Origin: JACVRW01 sp963808545
GTDB taxonomy: Bacteria > Actinomycetota > Thermoleophilia > Solirubrobacterales > Thermoleophilaceae
Length of the DNA stretch: 64,000 nucleotides
Reading direction: 5' to 3'
Assembly: GCA_963808545.1 (NCBI GenBank)
Contig: CAWEGB010000007.1
Coordinates: 507,342-571,341, forward strand
The notes below the pieces were generated by a model. That model had not been told where the DNA came from, ran no database searches, and worked only from the letters and a program-made list of their open reading frames with translations. A program made the translations under genes and the position numbers. Shown piece by piece: positions 1 through 13,514 of this stretch (within the stretch, counting starts at the first letter, position 1; every line of letters begins with the position of its first letter).

Positions 1-1999
<1,999 letters not shown>

Positions 2000-2007
2000 T
2001 CGGTCCC

Positions 2008-5616
<3,609 letters not shown>

Positions 5617-5687
5617 GACGGCAACTCCTTCGAGTCAGTTGAGACAACGGCGGGCGAGGGCGAAACGGGCGCAAAGCGCGACCGACC

Positions 5688-5717
5688 AGAATAGCAGACC
5701 GAAGCCCGCCCCCACAA
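5688..5717 (-). promoter_or_regulatory. Candidate rpoB-rpoC promoter
   Basis: On the minus strand a TTGTGG hexamer (5712-5717) lies 18 bases before TATTCT (5688-5693). TATTCT is preceded by TGC, giving an extended -10. Transcription would begin about 65 bases before the rpoB start. Because a strong terminator follows rplL and three unrelated genes intervene, rpoBC needs its own promoter, which supports the call. A G/C hairpin (CCGCCCC/GGGGCGG) overlaps the -35. Inferred from sequence only. Confidence 0.4.
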
Positions 5718-5848
5718 GGGGCGGTTGCGCGCCCACGCGTGGTGGGCTCGCCCGGCCATCACGGACCCCGTCCCGAGGCGCCGAGAGTATGTGTCGGCGC
5801 GGCTAACGAGGGACGGCTACGGCTATAGGCCGACGGCCAGGATAGCGG

Positions 5849-6358
5849 CTATTCGTTCATTTGGGCTCGCGCAGCCAGGGCCACCATCGCCGCCGAGTAC
5901 AACGAGTGGGGCACGCGGAAGCTGCGGCGCGTCAGCGGGCGCAGCAGGGTCACGCCGGTGCCCACGGCCAGGTCGCGGGCGAAATGGGCCAGCCCGCCGG
6001 CGGCCGCGCCCCGCGCGTACTCCCCGAGCGGTCCTCTGGCCGCGGCGCCGATCAGGGCCGGGAGGGCCAGGGCCAGCAGGCCGTGGGTGACCGGCCGGGG
6101 ATCGTCCACCTGGGGCAGCGTGCGCGAGAACAAGAGCGGGACGTGGTCCACGTCGGGCAGCACCGAGCCGGCCATGAAGCCGGCCGACCACTCGGGCGAG
6201 CGCTCGGGGAGATTCAGGAGCACCAGGGCGCCGGTGGCCACGTGGGCGGGCTCGTCGAACACGCCGACCAGGAGCCACGGCGGGCGGGCGTGCCGGATCG
6301 TCAGGTCCGCGGCCAGCACCGTGGTCACCGCCGCGAGCGCGATCGTCCGGCGGCTCAC
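5849..6358 (-). CDS. YdjM-like membrane-bound putative metal-dependent hydrolase
   Basis: 169-aa hydrophobic protein. GTG start at 6358 overlaps the TGA of the upstream glyoxalase gene (GTGA), so translation is probably coupled. The protein shows the pattern of the YdjM / LexA-binding inner-membrane hydrolase family (PF04307): an early hydrophobic helix, a 'DEPAH' histidine/acid motif near residue 33, and a GSVLPDVDHVP motif near residue 70, where closely spaced Asp and His residues suggest metal binding. Further helices follow. Substrate is unknown. It is the last gene before the rpoB leader. The frame ends in MNE and TAG with no visible damage. Confidence 0.6.
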   Translation of the reverse strand: MSRRTIALAAVTTVLAADLTIRHARPPWLLVGVFDEPAHVATGALVLLNLPERSPEWSAGFMAGSVLPDVDHVPLLFSRTLPQVDDPRPVTHGLLALALPALIGAAARGPLGEYARGAAAGGLAHFARDLAVGTGVTLLRPLTRRSFRVPHSLYSAAMVALAARAQMNE

Positions 6359-6754
6359 CGGCTCTGGTACGAGATCAGCTCGAGCAGGCTGCCGTCGGGG
6401 TCGCGGAAGTAGACGCTCGTGCCCTCGTCGCGGCCGCCGTAGCGAGTGACCGGTCCCTCCTCGATCTCCACCTCGTGGGCGTTCAGATGCTCTTGGGCCG
6501 TCTCGATCGGCCCGTCCCACACGAGGCAGAGGTCGGCGCCGCCGGGCTCGGCAGGCCGCTGCGCAATCGGGTGCGGGTCCATGCCGGGCCCATGGACGTT
6601 CAGCTGCTGGTGCACCGAAGCGGTAGTGCCGTGACGGCCCACCGTCGCCCTTGTCGATCAGCTCCGCGCCGAGCACGTCGCGGTAGAACGCGTTCGAGCG
6701 CTCCCAGTCGGAGACGTGGATCACCACGTGGTCGAGGCGAGGCGGCGCTCTCAC
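6355..6754 (-). CDS. Glyoxalase/bleomycin-resistance family protein (one frameshift)
   Basis: Vicinal-oxygen-chelate fold protein of ~132 aa. The first frame begins MRAPPRLDHVVIHVSDW, a typical VOC first strand with metal-ligand His, then FYRDVLGAEL. The second half (DLCLVWDGPIE, then VYFRDPDGSLLELISY) lies in another frame. Removing one base at about 6612 (inside GTGCAC) joins them as ...YRFGDQQLNVHGPGMDP, the expected family sequence, so a one-base insertion is the best explanation. The metal-ligand pattern (His early, Glu in 'SLLELISY' late) is kept. Exact substrate cannot be assigned; VOC proteins range from glyoxalases to dioxygenases and drug-binding proteins. It overlaps the next gene by 4 bases. 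Confidence 0.7.
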
Positions 6755-6765
6755 GCCGCGGAATG

Positions 6766-8564
6766 CTACGGGCGCTCAGCGTGGCGGCGCTGCCACCGCC
6801 GCGACGGGTCGGCTCGGCGGCGGCCAGCAGCGCGGCCGCGCCGGCGGAACTCGATCGCGGTGACCGCGCCGATCTCCTCCATCGGCTCGCCGAAGGTGTG
6901 GCCGTAGTGCTGGCGAGCGCCTGGCCCTCGGCCGACGCGATGAAGGCGGGCTCCGCCGTCGTTCCCGTGTCCATGTTGCGCTCGACCGCCCGCGGCCGCG
7001 CGATCGCCTGCGGCAGAGTCGCGTTCAGGTCGAGCCGCTCCAGCAGCACCTGGAGCACGGTAGCCCGGGATGGTCGAGCCGCCCGGCGAGCCGATGGCGA
7101 TGTAGGGCTTGCCGTTGCGCGTGACGATCGTCGGGCTCATCGAGCTGCGCGGGCGCTTCTTGCCGTCGGCGCGGTTGGGGGCGGTGGTCGAGTCGAACTC
7201 GAAGTCGGTGAGCTCGTTGTTGAGCAGGAACCCGTAGCCCGGGCACCACGATCCCGTTGCCGCCGGTGGACTCGATGGTGAAGGTGTACGACACCACCGT
7301 GCCCTCCTTGTCCGACACCACGAGGTGGGTGGTCGACTGGCGGGGATGGGAGACGGTGGCCGACTGGCCGGCCGCCGCGCCTGATGTCGTCGGGGTCGCC
7401 GGGCTCCACCGGGCTGGTGGCCGCCCGAGTGGGATTGATCAGCGCGCGCCGCTGGGCGGCGAAGCTGTCGGAGAGCAGACCTCGCAGCGGCACGTCGAAG
7501 AACTCGGGGTCGGCCAGGAACGCGCGCGCGGTCGGCGTAGGCGAGCCGCTCGGACTCGAGCAGCAGGTGGAGCGCGCGGGTGCGGTCGGCCGCGAGGTCG
7601 CCGTAGCCCTCCAGGATGTTGAGGACCTCGCCCACTGTGCTCCCGCCGCTCGACGGCGGTGCCATGCCCCACACGTCGAGTCCGCGGTAGCGCACGCGGG
7701 TCGGCTTGCGCCGGATCGCCTCGTAGCTGCGAGGTCGGAGAGCTCGAGCAGCCCCGGGCGCCAGACGTGGTCGGCCGTCGGGGGCGATCGGAGGCTTCTG
7801 GGCGGCGGCGACGATGGCCTTCGCCAGGTCGCCGCGGTAGAAGGCGCGGGCGCCCCCGTCGGCGATCAGCTTGTAAGTGCGGGCGAGGTCGCGGTTGCGC
7901 AGCCGGTGGCCGACGTCGCGCGGGGTGCCGTCCGCGTCGAGGTAGAGGGCGGCGGTCGACGGAACGTCGTCGAACCACGGGACGGCGGCCTCGGTCTGGG
8001 AGACGAAGGTCTCGTCGACGGCGAAGCCCCGGCGCGCGGTGCGGATACCGGGCCTCGAGCGATCTTCTTCAGCGACCAGGTCCCGTACTGGTCGAGCGCC
8101 CTGTCCCAGCCGGCAACCGTCCCGGGCACACCGGCCGACAGCCCGCTCCAGCGCGCCGGGGCGAACTCCAGCGGGGTGCCGTTCTCGATGAACGAGTCGG
8201 GCCGCATCGCGGCCGGCGACTCCTCGCGGGAGTCGATGGTCGTGACCTTCCCGCCCGGCGTGCGGATGACCATGAACCCGCCACCGCCGATCCCGCACGA
8301 ATAGGGCTCGGTTACGCCAAGTACGGCGGCCGCGGCCACCGCGGCGTCGACCGCGTTGCCGCCCCGGCGCAGTGTCCGGATGGCGGCCTTGGTGCCCTTC
8401 AGGTCAACCGTGGCGGCGGCGCCGTCGCGGCCGGCGGCGGTCGCCTGCTTGGTGGTTGCGCCCCTGTCGGCAAGCGCGATCTGAGGATCGAACAGGACCA
8501 CGGCCACCATCGCGGCGAGAAGAAGTCGGACGATCAGGACGGTGTCTGTGCGCTGGGCGGCCAC
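6766..8564 (-). pseudogene. Gamma-glutamyltransferase, broken by about eight single-base frameshifts
   Basis: Gamma-glutamyltranspeptidase family (secreted N-terminal nucleophile hydrolase acting on glutathione). Proposed GTG start at 8564 (GAGG 5 bases upstream) gives MAAQRTDTVLIV followed by a signal peptide ending near ALADRG. Recognisable blocks appear in alternating frames: GIGGGGFMVI, REESPAAMRP, VPGTVAGWDRAL, FVSQTEAAVPWF, ISLANDS such as RRKPTRVRYRGLDVWGM, ESERLAYADRARF, then the catalytic-threonine block STTHLVVSD (about 7310-7340), GFLLNNELTDF, GSPGGSTIP and EGQALASTTA-like tail. Frame changes fall near 8055, 7770, 7731, 7530, 7380, 7245, 7058 and 6915. Each side is perfectly conserved and few in-frame stops are seen, so consensus errors are as likely as true decay. 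It lies directly downstream of the rplL terminator. Confidence 0.75.
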
Positions 8565-8646
8565 TGTCCTCGGCGTACCCGGACACGGGCAGCGATATGC
8601 CCGCGGGCGCGTCCGGGCCGAGGTTTGGCGACCGAACCTCTCAACC

Positions 8647-8687
8647 AAAAAACTCGTTTGCCGGCTGATCAGCTGACAAACGAGTTT
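8647..8687 (-). terminator. Rho-independent terminator after rplL
   Basis: Perfect 11-bp inverted repeat AAACTCGTTTG (8650-8660) and CAAACGAGTTT (8677-8687) with a 16-base loop. On the minus strand the stem is followed by six T residues (8647-8652). It lies 53 bases beyond the rplL stop and ends the ribosomal-protein operon before the inserted metabolic genes. This is the clearest intrinsic terminator in the window. Confidence 0.88.
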
Positions 8688-8739
8688 CTTTGATCGGTAC
8701 TCAGGACACGGGCGCGACGCGATCGCTCGCGCGGGCGCG

Positions 8740-9120
8740 CTACTTCAGCTCGACGCTGGCGCCGGCCTCCTCGAGCTCGCCCTTGAGCTTGTCGCCCTCC
8801 TCGCGGTCCACGCCCTCGCGGATCGGCTTGGGAGCCTCGTCCACGAGCGCCTTGGCCTCCTTGAGGCCGAGACCGGTGGCGGCGCGCACGACCTTGATCA
8901 CCTGGATCTTCTTGTCGCCGGCACCGGTGAGGACGACGTCCACGGTGGACGACTCCTCCTCCTCCGCGGCGCCATCGCCGGCCGCGGCGCCCGCCGGCGC
9001 AGCGGCGGCGACCGCGGTCGCGGACACGCCGAACTCTTCCTCGAGCGCCTTGATCAGCTCAGACAGCTCGAGTACGGACATCTTCTTGATCTCTTCGATC
9101 AGTTCAGTTGCAGTGGCCAT
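8740..9120 (-). CDS. rplL: Ribosomal protein bL12 (L7/L12)
   Basis: 126-aa stalk protein of the large subunit that recruits translation GTPases. N-terminal dimerisation domain (ELIEEIKKMSVLELSELIK), an Ala/Gly/Glu hinge around residues 35-58, and the C-terminal factor-binding domain containing KIQVIKVVRAATGLGLKEAK and VDEAPKPIREG. Length and layout are standard. It is 9 bases downstream of rplJ and followed by a strong terminator, so rplJ-rplL form the distal end of the L11/L10 operon here rather than reading into rpoB. Confidence 0.98.
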   Translation of the reverse strand: MATATELIEEIKKMSVLELSELIKALEEEFGVSATAVAAAAPAGAAAGDGAAEEEESSTVDVVLTGAGDKKIQVIKVVRAATGLGLKEAKALVDEAPKPIREGVDREEGDKLKGELEEAGASVELK

Positions 9121-9129
9121 GGGCCCTCC

Positions 9130-9843
9130 TTACTCCTTCTCTTCGCCCTCGGAGGGCGCTTCAGTCGTGTCACTTTCATCGCCCTCGGAGGCGTCCCCCG
9201 CGGGGGCCTCGTCGGCGGGCTCGGATTCATCGGCGGAGGCGTCCGCTCGGGCTCGGGCTCGGGTTCCGGCTCGGCGCGGCCTCGGCCTCCGGCTCGGCTC
9301 GGCGGCCGCACCCCCCACCGGCACCATCCCCTCGTCGGCGATCTGCTTCAGCTGGATCGCCAGGCCGGAGATGAGCGCGTTCAGGCCTCGCACCAGACCG
9401 GTGATCGGCGAGGCGATGACCCCGACGAGCTGGCCGTGGAGCACATCGAGCGCCGGGAGTCGCGAGAGCTCGGTGAGCTGCTCCACCGTCAGCGGCTCGC
9501 CGCTCATCACGCCGCCCTTGAACCCGAGCATCCCGTGGTCGCGGTTGAACTGGGCGAGCGCCTTGGCCGCCAGGGCCACGTCGCCGTCGGCGGCCACGAA
9601 GGTGAACGCCGTCGGCCCCTCGAGGATCGGCTTGAGGGTGTCGGCGCCCGCCTCGCCGGCCGCCCGCTCGGTCAGGGTGTTCTTGACCACCCGGAAGCGA
9701 GCACCGGCTTCATTGAGCCGGGTGCGCAGCTCGGCCGCCTGGGGCACCGAGATGCCGCGGTAGTCGACGGCGAAGACCGCCTCCGATTCCTTGATCTGGG
9801 CGGCCACCTCCTCGATGACCGCTGCCTTCTGGTCTCTGTCCAT
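9130..9843 (-). CDS. rplJ: Ribosomal protein uL10, with a disturbed acidic tail
   Basis: Base of the ribosomal stalk; binds 23S rRNA and L12 dimers. Start MDRDQKAAVIEEV at 9843. Residues 1-175 match L10 throughout (VFAVDYRGISVPQ, FRVVKNTL, GPTAFTF). The C-terminal extension is in three frames: bases 9240-9300 read as Arg-rich in the open frame, but the other two frames give Glu/Pro/Ala repeats (AEPEPEPEPE) that fit the acidic tail on either side (ADASADESEPADEAPAG). Compensating indels in this low-complexity tract are likely, so the exact tail sequence is doubtful although the overall frame is restored. An L10-leader-type hairpin lies in its 5' region. Confidence 0.93.
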   Translation of the reverse strand: MDRDQKAAVIEEVAAQIKESEAVFAVDYRGISVPQAAELRTRLNEAGARFRVVKNTLTERAAGEAGADTLKPILEGPTAFTFVAADGDVALAAKALAQFNRDHGMLGFKGGVMSGEPLTVEQLTELSRLPALDVLHGQLVGVIASPITGLVRGLNALISGLAIQLKQIADEGMVPVGGAAAEPSRRPRPRRAGTRARARADASADESEPADEAPAGDASEGDESDTTEAPSEGEEKE

Positions 9844-9986
9844 GTCGTTCCGTTCTCTTGAATCAAATGAGCCCGCACGCAGGCGGGCTCACGGAACGAA
9901 CCGGATCGGGACCGGTCCTGCTCTGCTCGCTCCACCTGTCCCGGACTTACGGTCGCCGGGGGTCTCGGGCGGAAAGCTTTGAAGGG
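9844..9986 (-). promoter_or_regulatory. L10 leader region with attenuator-like hairpin
   Basis: The 143-base rplA-rplJ spacer, the usual place for the L10-L12 autoregulatory leader. On the minus strand an 8-bp perfect hairpin GAGCCCGC/GCGGGCTC (9869-9890) is followed by ATTTGATT and the sequence before the rplJ start. Upstream, a GACCGTAAGTCCGGGACAGG stretch could form the L10-binding kink-turn part. Role as an L10-responsive attenuator is inferred from position and structure; a covariance search against the L10_leader model would settle it. Confidence 0.5.
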
Positions 9987-10709
9987 TCAGGCTACCGCGA
10001 CCGTCTCCTCCACGATCCCGCGCGTGCGCGAGGGGTCGATCTTGATGCCGGGGCTCGCGCTCGTGGTGAGCGTCACCGTCTGCAGGTAGCGCCCCTTGGC
10101 CGACGCCGGCTTGGACTTCAGGATCTCGTCCAGCAGGGCCGCGTAGTTCTCGAGCAGCACCTGGCCGTCGAAGCTGAGCTTGCCGATCGGCAGGTGCACG
10201 ATCGCGTGGCGGTCGGTGCGGTACTCGATCTTGCCCGCCTTCGACTCCGACACCGCCTTGGCCACATCCATCGTGACCGTGCCCACCTTCGGGTTGGGCA
10301 TCTTGCCCTGCGGCCCGAGGATGCGGCCGAGCTTGCCCACCACCGGCATCATGTCCGGGGTGGCGATGGCCACGTCGAAGTCGGTCCAGCCGCCCTCGAC
10401 CCGCTCGGAGAGATCCTCGGCGCCCACCACGTCCGCGCCGGCCTCCTCGGCCTCGCGGGCCTTGTCGCCTCGAGCGAACACGGCCACGGTCATCTCCTTG
10501 CCGAGCCCGTGCGGGAGGGAGATCGTGCCGCGCAGCTGCTGGTCGGCGTGGCGCACGTTGAGGCCGGTGCGGATGTGCACCTCAACGGTCTCGTCGTACT
10601 TGGCCGCCTCGAACTCCTTGATGATCTGCACCGCCTCGTTGGGCGGGTAGAGGTGCTCGCGGTCGACCTTCTCCAGGTTGTTGCGGTAGCGCTTGCCGTG
10701 CTTGGCCAT
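9987..10709 (-). CDS. rplA: Ribosomal protein uL1
   Basis: 240-aa L1 protein of the L1 stalk, also a translational repressor of its own operon in many bacteria. Begins MAKHGKRYRNNLEKV and carries the family block GKMPNPKVGTV and the C-terminal ITLTTSASPGIKID-like end (TVTLTTSASPGIKIDPS). Complete and in frame. It starts 2 bases after the rplK stop, indicating tight co-transcription, and is separated from rplJ by the leader. Confidence 0.98.
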   Translation of the reverse strand: MAKHGKRYRNNLEKVDREHLYPPNEAVQIIKEFEAAKYDETVEVHIRTGLNVRHADQQLRGTISLPHGLGKEMTVAVFARGDKAREAEEAGADVVGAEDLSERVEGGWTDFDVAIATPDMMPVVGKLGRILGPQGKMPNPKVGTVTMDVAKAVSESKAGKIEYRTDRHAIVHLPIGKLSFDGQVLLENYAALLDEILKSKPASAKGRYLQTVTLTTSASPGIKIDPSRTRGIVEETVAVA

Positions 10710-10711
10710 GA

Positions 10712-11134
10712 TTATCTGACGTCCACGCCCATCGAGCGCGCGGTGCCCTCGATGATCTTGGCGGCCTGGTCGATGTCATGCGCGTTGAGGTCGGGCATCT
10801 TCTGCTCGGCGATCGCGCGCACCTGGGCCTGCGAGATCGTGCCGACCTTGTTGCGGTTGGGCTCGCCCGAGCCCTTGTCGAGGCCGATGGCCTGCTTGAT
10901 CAGCACCGCGGCGGGCGGCGTCTTGGTGATGAAGGTGAACGAGCGGTCCTCGTAGACCGTGATCTCCACCGGGATGATCGTGCCGGTGTCCTGCTGGGTC
11001 TGGGCGTTGAACGCCTTGCAGAACTCCATGATGTTCACGCCGTGCTGGCCCAGCGCAGGACCGACCGGCGGAGCCGGGTTGGCCTGTCCGCCGGGGACCT
11101 GCAGCTTGATGAGAGTCAGAACCTTGCGAGCCAT
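10712..11134 (-). CDS. rplK: Ribosomal protein uL11
   Basis: 140-aa L11 protein, part of the GTPase-associated centre with 23S rRNA. N-terminal LTLIKLQVPGGQANPAPPVG contains the conserved proline-rich hinge that is methylated by PrmA in other bacteria. Middle part has GVNIMEFCKAFNA and the C-terminal RNA-binding domain has VRAIAEQKMPDLNA. Full length. Two bases separate it from nusG upstream and rplA downstream. Confidence 0.98.
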   Translation of the reverse strand: MARKVLTLIKLQVPGGQANPAPPVGPALGQHGVNIMEFCKAFNAQTQQDTGTIIPVEITVYEDRSFTFITKTPPAAVLIKQAIGLDKGSGEPNRNKVGTISQAQVRAIAEQKMPDLNAHDIDQAAKIIEGTARSMGVDVR

Positions 11135-11136
11135 GC

Positions 11137-11658
11137 TTAGACCTTCTTGACCTGGTCGAACCCGACCTCCACCGGCGTCTCCCGGCCGAAGATCGAGACG
11201 AGGACCTTGAGCTTAGCTGCGTCCTCGTTGATCTCTGAGATCTCGCCCGAGAAGTCCGACAGCGGTCCGGAGACCACCTTCACGGTCTCGCCCATCGAGA
11301 ACTGAGCGCGGGTGCGCGGGCGCTCGGCGGTCTCGCGGTGGAGCAGGCGATCGACCTCACCCTGGTTGAGCGGCACCGGGTTGTTGGACGCGCCGACGAA
11401 GCCCGTGACCCCCGGCGTGTTCTTGACGAGCGACCAAGAGTCGTCGGTCAGGTTCATGTTCACGAGCAGGTAACCGGGCATGGTCCGCTGCTCCTTGGTC
11501 AGCTTCTGGCCGTCCTTCATCTCCTGCACCTGCTCGGTGGGGATGACGATCTGGCGAATGGCGTTCTCCTGGCCGAGCGAGATGCGTCGGTGCTCAAGGT
11601 TCTGCTTGACCTTGTTCTCGTGACCGGAGTAGGTGTTGACTGCGTACCAGCGAAACAT
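11137..11658 (-). CDS. nusG: Transcription termination/antitermination factor NusG
   Basis: 173 aa from ATG at 11658; this start is chosen because it begins the conserved N-terminal domain (MFRWYAVNTYSGHENKV) and its A overlaps the TGA of secE (TGATG). NGN domain residues 1-115 (IVIPTEQV, MPGYLLVNM, VTGFVGASNNPVPL), then a KOW domain (GETVKVVSGPLSDFSG). A longer open frame upstream extends into secE and is not used. NusG couples RNA polymerase to Rho or to the ribosome. Complete. Confidence 0.97.
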   Translation of the reverse strand: MFRWYAVNTYSGHENKVKQNLEHRRISLGQENAIRQIVIPTEQVQEMKDGQKLTKEQRTMPGYLLVNMNLTDDSWSLVKNTPGVTGFVGASNNPVPLNQGEVDRLLHRETAERPRTRAQFSMGETVKVVSGPLSDFSGEISEINEDAAKLKVLVSIFGRETPVEVGFDQVKKV

Positions 11659-12290
11659 CAGAGAATTGCCTTGATCAGTTCGGAGAAAATGGCGTCCAGC
11701 AGACCCAGGTAGCCGCCGGCGATGAGGACGAAGCCGAGCACAACGCCCGTGAGCGTGATGAGGGCCTGGCGATTCGGCCACTGCACCCTCTGGAGCTCGG
11801 CCCAGACTGCAATGAGGAACTGTATTACGCGCGGGCGGTGCTTGTGGCGCTCGGCCTCCTCGGCCCCGCGCCGGCCCTTGACCGCGTAGCCGGCCTCGCC
11901 CTCGCCGGCGAGCTCGCGCTCCATCTCGAGCTCTTCCTCGATCTCCTCCTCGGTGAGGTGATCGTCGGCGTCGACCTCCCAGTCCTCGATCTCGCGAATC
12001 GCCTCGTCCTCGGTGGCGGGCGTGTCTCGGTCGAGTAGGCCGCGCTCCCCGTCGAGCACCTGATCGGAGCGGCCCTCGTTCTCGGGCGGGGCGCCCGTGG
12101 CCAGCCCGGGGTCGACCCCGGGTATGCCGAGCACGCGGTCCTGGGGGACTCCCTGGTCGGTGGGCTGCTGATCCGGCTCGGTCCGCTCCGGCGGGGCGCT
12201 GCGCTCGGCCGAGCCGCCGCTCTCGCCGGCCAGGCGACGGGCACGGCGGTCGGCCTGGCGCTGCTTCGCGCGTTGACGATCTCTCGCCAC
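11658..12290 (-). CDS. secE: Preprotein translocase subunit SecE with long acidic N-terminal extension
   Basis: Essential single-span subunit of the Sec translocon. The C-terminal ~60 residues are classic SecE: VWAELQRVQWPNRQALI amphipathic motif followed by one membrane helix (LTGVVLGFVLIAGGYLGLL). Unlike the ~65-residue family core, this copy carries about 150 extra N-terminal residues, basic at first (RDRQRAKQRQADRRARR) then strongly acidic (EDWEVDADDHLTEEEIEEE). GTG start at 12290, 4 bases after the rpmG stop, is the best fit; further upstream frame overlaps rpmG. Actinobacterial SecE often has such extensions, but their role is not established. Confidence 0.93.
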   Translation of the reverse strand: MARDRQRAKQRQADRRARRLAGESGGSAERSAPPERTEPDQQPTDQGVPQDRVLGIPGVDPGLATGAPPENEGRSDQVLDGERGLLDRDTPATEDEAIREIEDWEVDADDHLTEEEIEEELEMERELAGEGEAGYAVKGRRGAEEAERHKHRPRVIQFLIAVWAELQRVQWPNRQALITLTGVVLGFVLIAGGYLGLLDAIFSELIKAIL

Positions 12291-12294
12291 GGGT

Positions 12295-12459
12295 CTAGCG
12301 GGTTTCCTTGTGAGGCGTGTGCTTGCCGCACCAGCGGCAGTACTTGCGAAACTCAACCCGATCCGGGTTGTTCCGCTTCGACTTTTCGGTTTGGTAGTTG
12401 CGCCGCTTGCACTCCTCGCACGCGAGGGTTACGGCGATTCGGACGTCTCCGCGAGCCAT
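12295..12459 (-). CDS. rpmG: Ribosomal protein bL33
   Basis: 54-aa L33, zinc-ribbon form. ATG at 12459 begins MARGDVRIAVTLACEEC; cysteine pairs CEEC and CRWC are the zinc ligands, so this is the zinc-binding (C+) type. Ends with HTPHKETR as usual. First gene of the rpmG-secE-nusG-rplKA run. About 130 bases upstream contain no gene and should hold the operon promoter, though no convincing -35/-10 pair was found. Confidence 0.97.
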   Translation of the reverse strand: MARGDVRIAVTLACEECKRRNYQTEKSKRNNPDRVEFRKYCRWCGKHTPHKETR

Positions 12460-12592
12460 GGCTCCTGCAAAAGGTTTGGCGTGGGCGGCCGGAGGCACAC
12501 GGAACTACCGCGGCCGGCCGCGAGGACGAGAGAAGTCTAGCGAGCAAGCAGGGGATTGCCGGGGGCCGTCACAGCTGCGAGACTCGAGCCTG

Positions 12593-13009
12593 ATGGACTC
12601 GCCCCAGGAGCTCGTGGCCGACCGGTCGCCCGAGGTCCCCTCGCGCAACCTCGCGCGTATCAAAGAGGCATGGGCGGTCTTCGAGGACGCCGGGCCTGAG
12701 GCGTGCATGGAGGTTCTGCTGGGCTTCGCGCACCCCGACGTGGAGTCGCGGCCCTACTCCGCCGAGGGAACCGTCCTACGCGGGAAGAGCGAGATACGCG
12801 CCTTCTTCGAGCGGTCGGCGGACGACGGGACGCGAATCGAAGCACGGGCCCAGAGCTTCGAGGAGTCTGGCGGCAGCGTGATCGTGCGCGGCTCGATCCG
12901 CGTGTGCCACGGCGACGGCTCGTTCGCCGAGACGAAGGTCCGCTGGTATCACGACTTCGAGGATGGCCTCATCAGATCGATGGGCTGGGAACCGCGCGCG
13001 GGCGACTGA
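12593..13009 (+). CDS. SnoaL-like / NTF2-fold protein
   Basis: 138 aa from ATG 12593 (MDSPQELVADRS). Sequence pattern of the SnoaL-like NTF2 fold: an early helix IKEAWAVFEDAGPEACMEVL, FAHPDVESRPYS, the turn VLRGKSEIRAFFERSADDG, then beta strands ending FEDGLIRSMGWEP. Members are isomerases, dehydratases or binding proteins; no catalytic assignment is possible here. Its 3' end overlaps the convergent metalloprotease-like gene by 38 bases. An upstream extension of the open frame to 12398 runs antisense to rpmG and is not credible. Confidence 0.65.
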   Translation: MDSPQELVADRSPEVPSRNLARIKEAWAVFEDAGPEACMEVLLGFAHPDVESRPYSAEGTVLRGKSEIRAFFERSADDGTRIEARAQSFEESGGSVIVRGSIRVCHGDGSFAETKVRWYHDFEDGLIRSMGWEPRAGD

Positions 13010-13439
13010 CGAACCAGCCTCTCCGTACAAAGCGACGCTGACAGAGCCGCCGGGCCCGCCGCTCCATCGCCTTGAACAGGGCGTCTCCGTGGGTCCAGCC
13101 CAGCAGGTGTCCCCACTCGTGAGCGTGAAGGCGGCACCGGGTCAGTCGATCCATCGCGAGCCACTCGGTCCAGCTCAGGAACATCCCGGGTCCGCCGAGG
13201 TCGGCGCAGGCGGCGATCCGTCCGGCCGGCAGCGTGTGGGCCGGATCGCAGTAGCGGGCCATCTCGGCACCGGAGTGCGCCCACGTGTACACCACGGGAG
13301 GCGCGTGCCCCCAGACGCGTTCCGACACGCGCTCGTAGTCGGCGAGGGTTCCCGCGCTCGCCCCGGCCGGAGCCAGCCCCAGCAGGGCCAGCCCCAATCC
13401 GACGGCTGTCGCACGACGTGGGCGGGCTCGACCAAGCAC
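12972..13439 (-). CDS. Secreted zinc-protease-like protein with metzincin motif
   Basis: 155 aa. N-terminal basic residues then a hydrophobic stretch (AVGLGLALLGLAPAGASAG) form a signal peptide with likely cleavage after ASA. The core contains HEWGHLLGWTH, matching HExxHxxGxxH of metzincin-type zinc proteases, so three histidine ligands and the general-base Glu are present. Two cysteines (CDP, CADLG) precede it. The domain is very short for a protease (~125 mature residues), so activity is uncertain. The C-terminus is basic. Convergent with the SnoaL-like gene. Confidence 0.6.
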   Translation of the reverse strand: MLGRARPRRATAVGLGLALLGLAPAGASAGTLADYERVSERVWGHAPPVVYTWAHSGAEMARYCDPAHTLPAGRIAACADLGGPGMFLSWTEWLAMDRLTRCRLHAHEWGHLLGWTHGDALFKAMERRARRLCQRRFVRRGWFVSRPRAVPSPSI

Positions 13440-13514
13440 GATCGAGCCGCGAGCCTGACCGACCCGTCGGCCGGACCGAGCCGTATGCCACGACCGCCTG
13501 CTTTAGTGCCGGTC

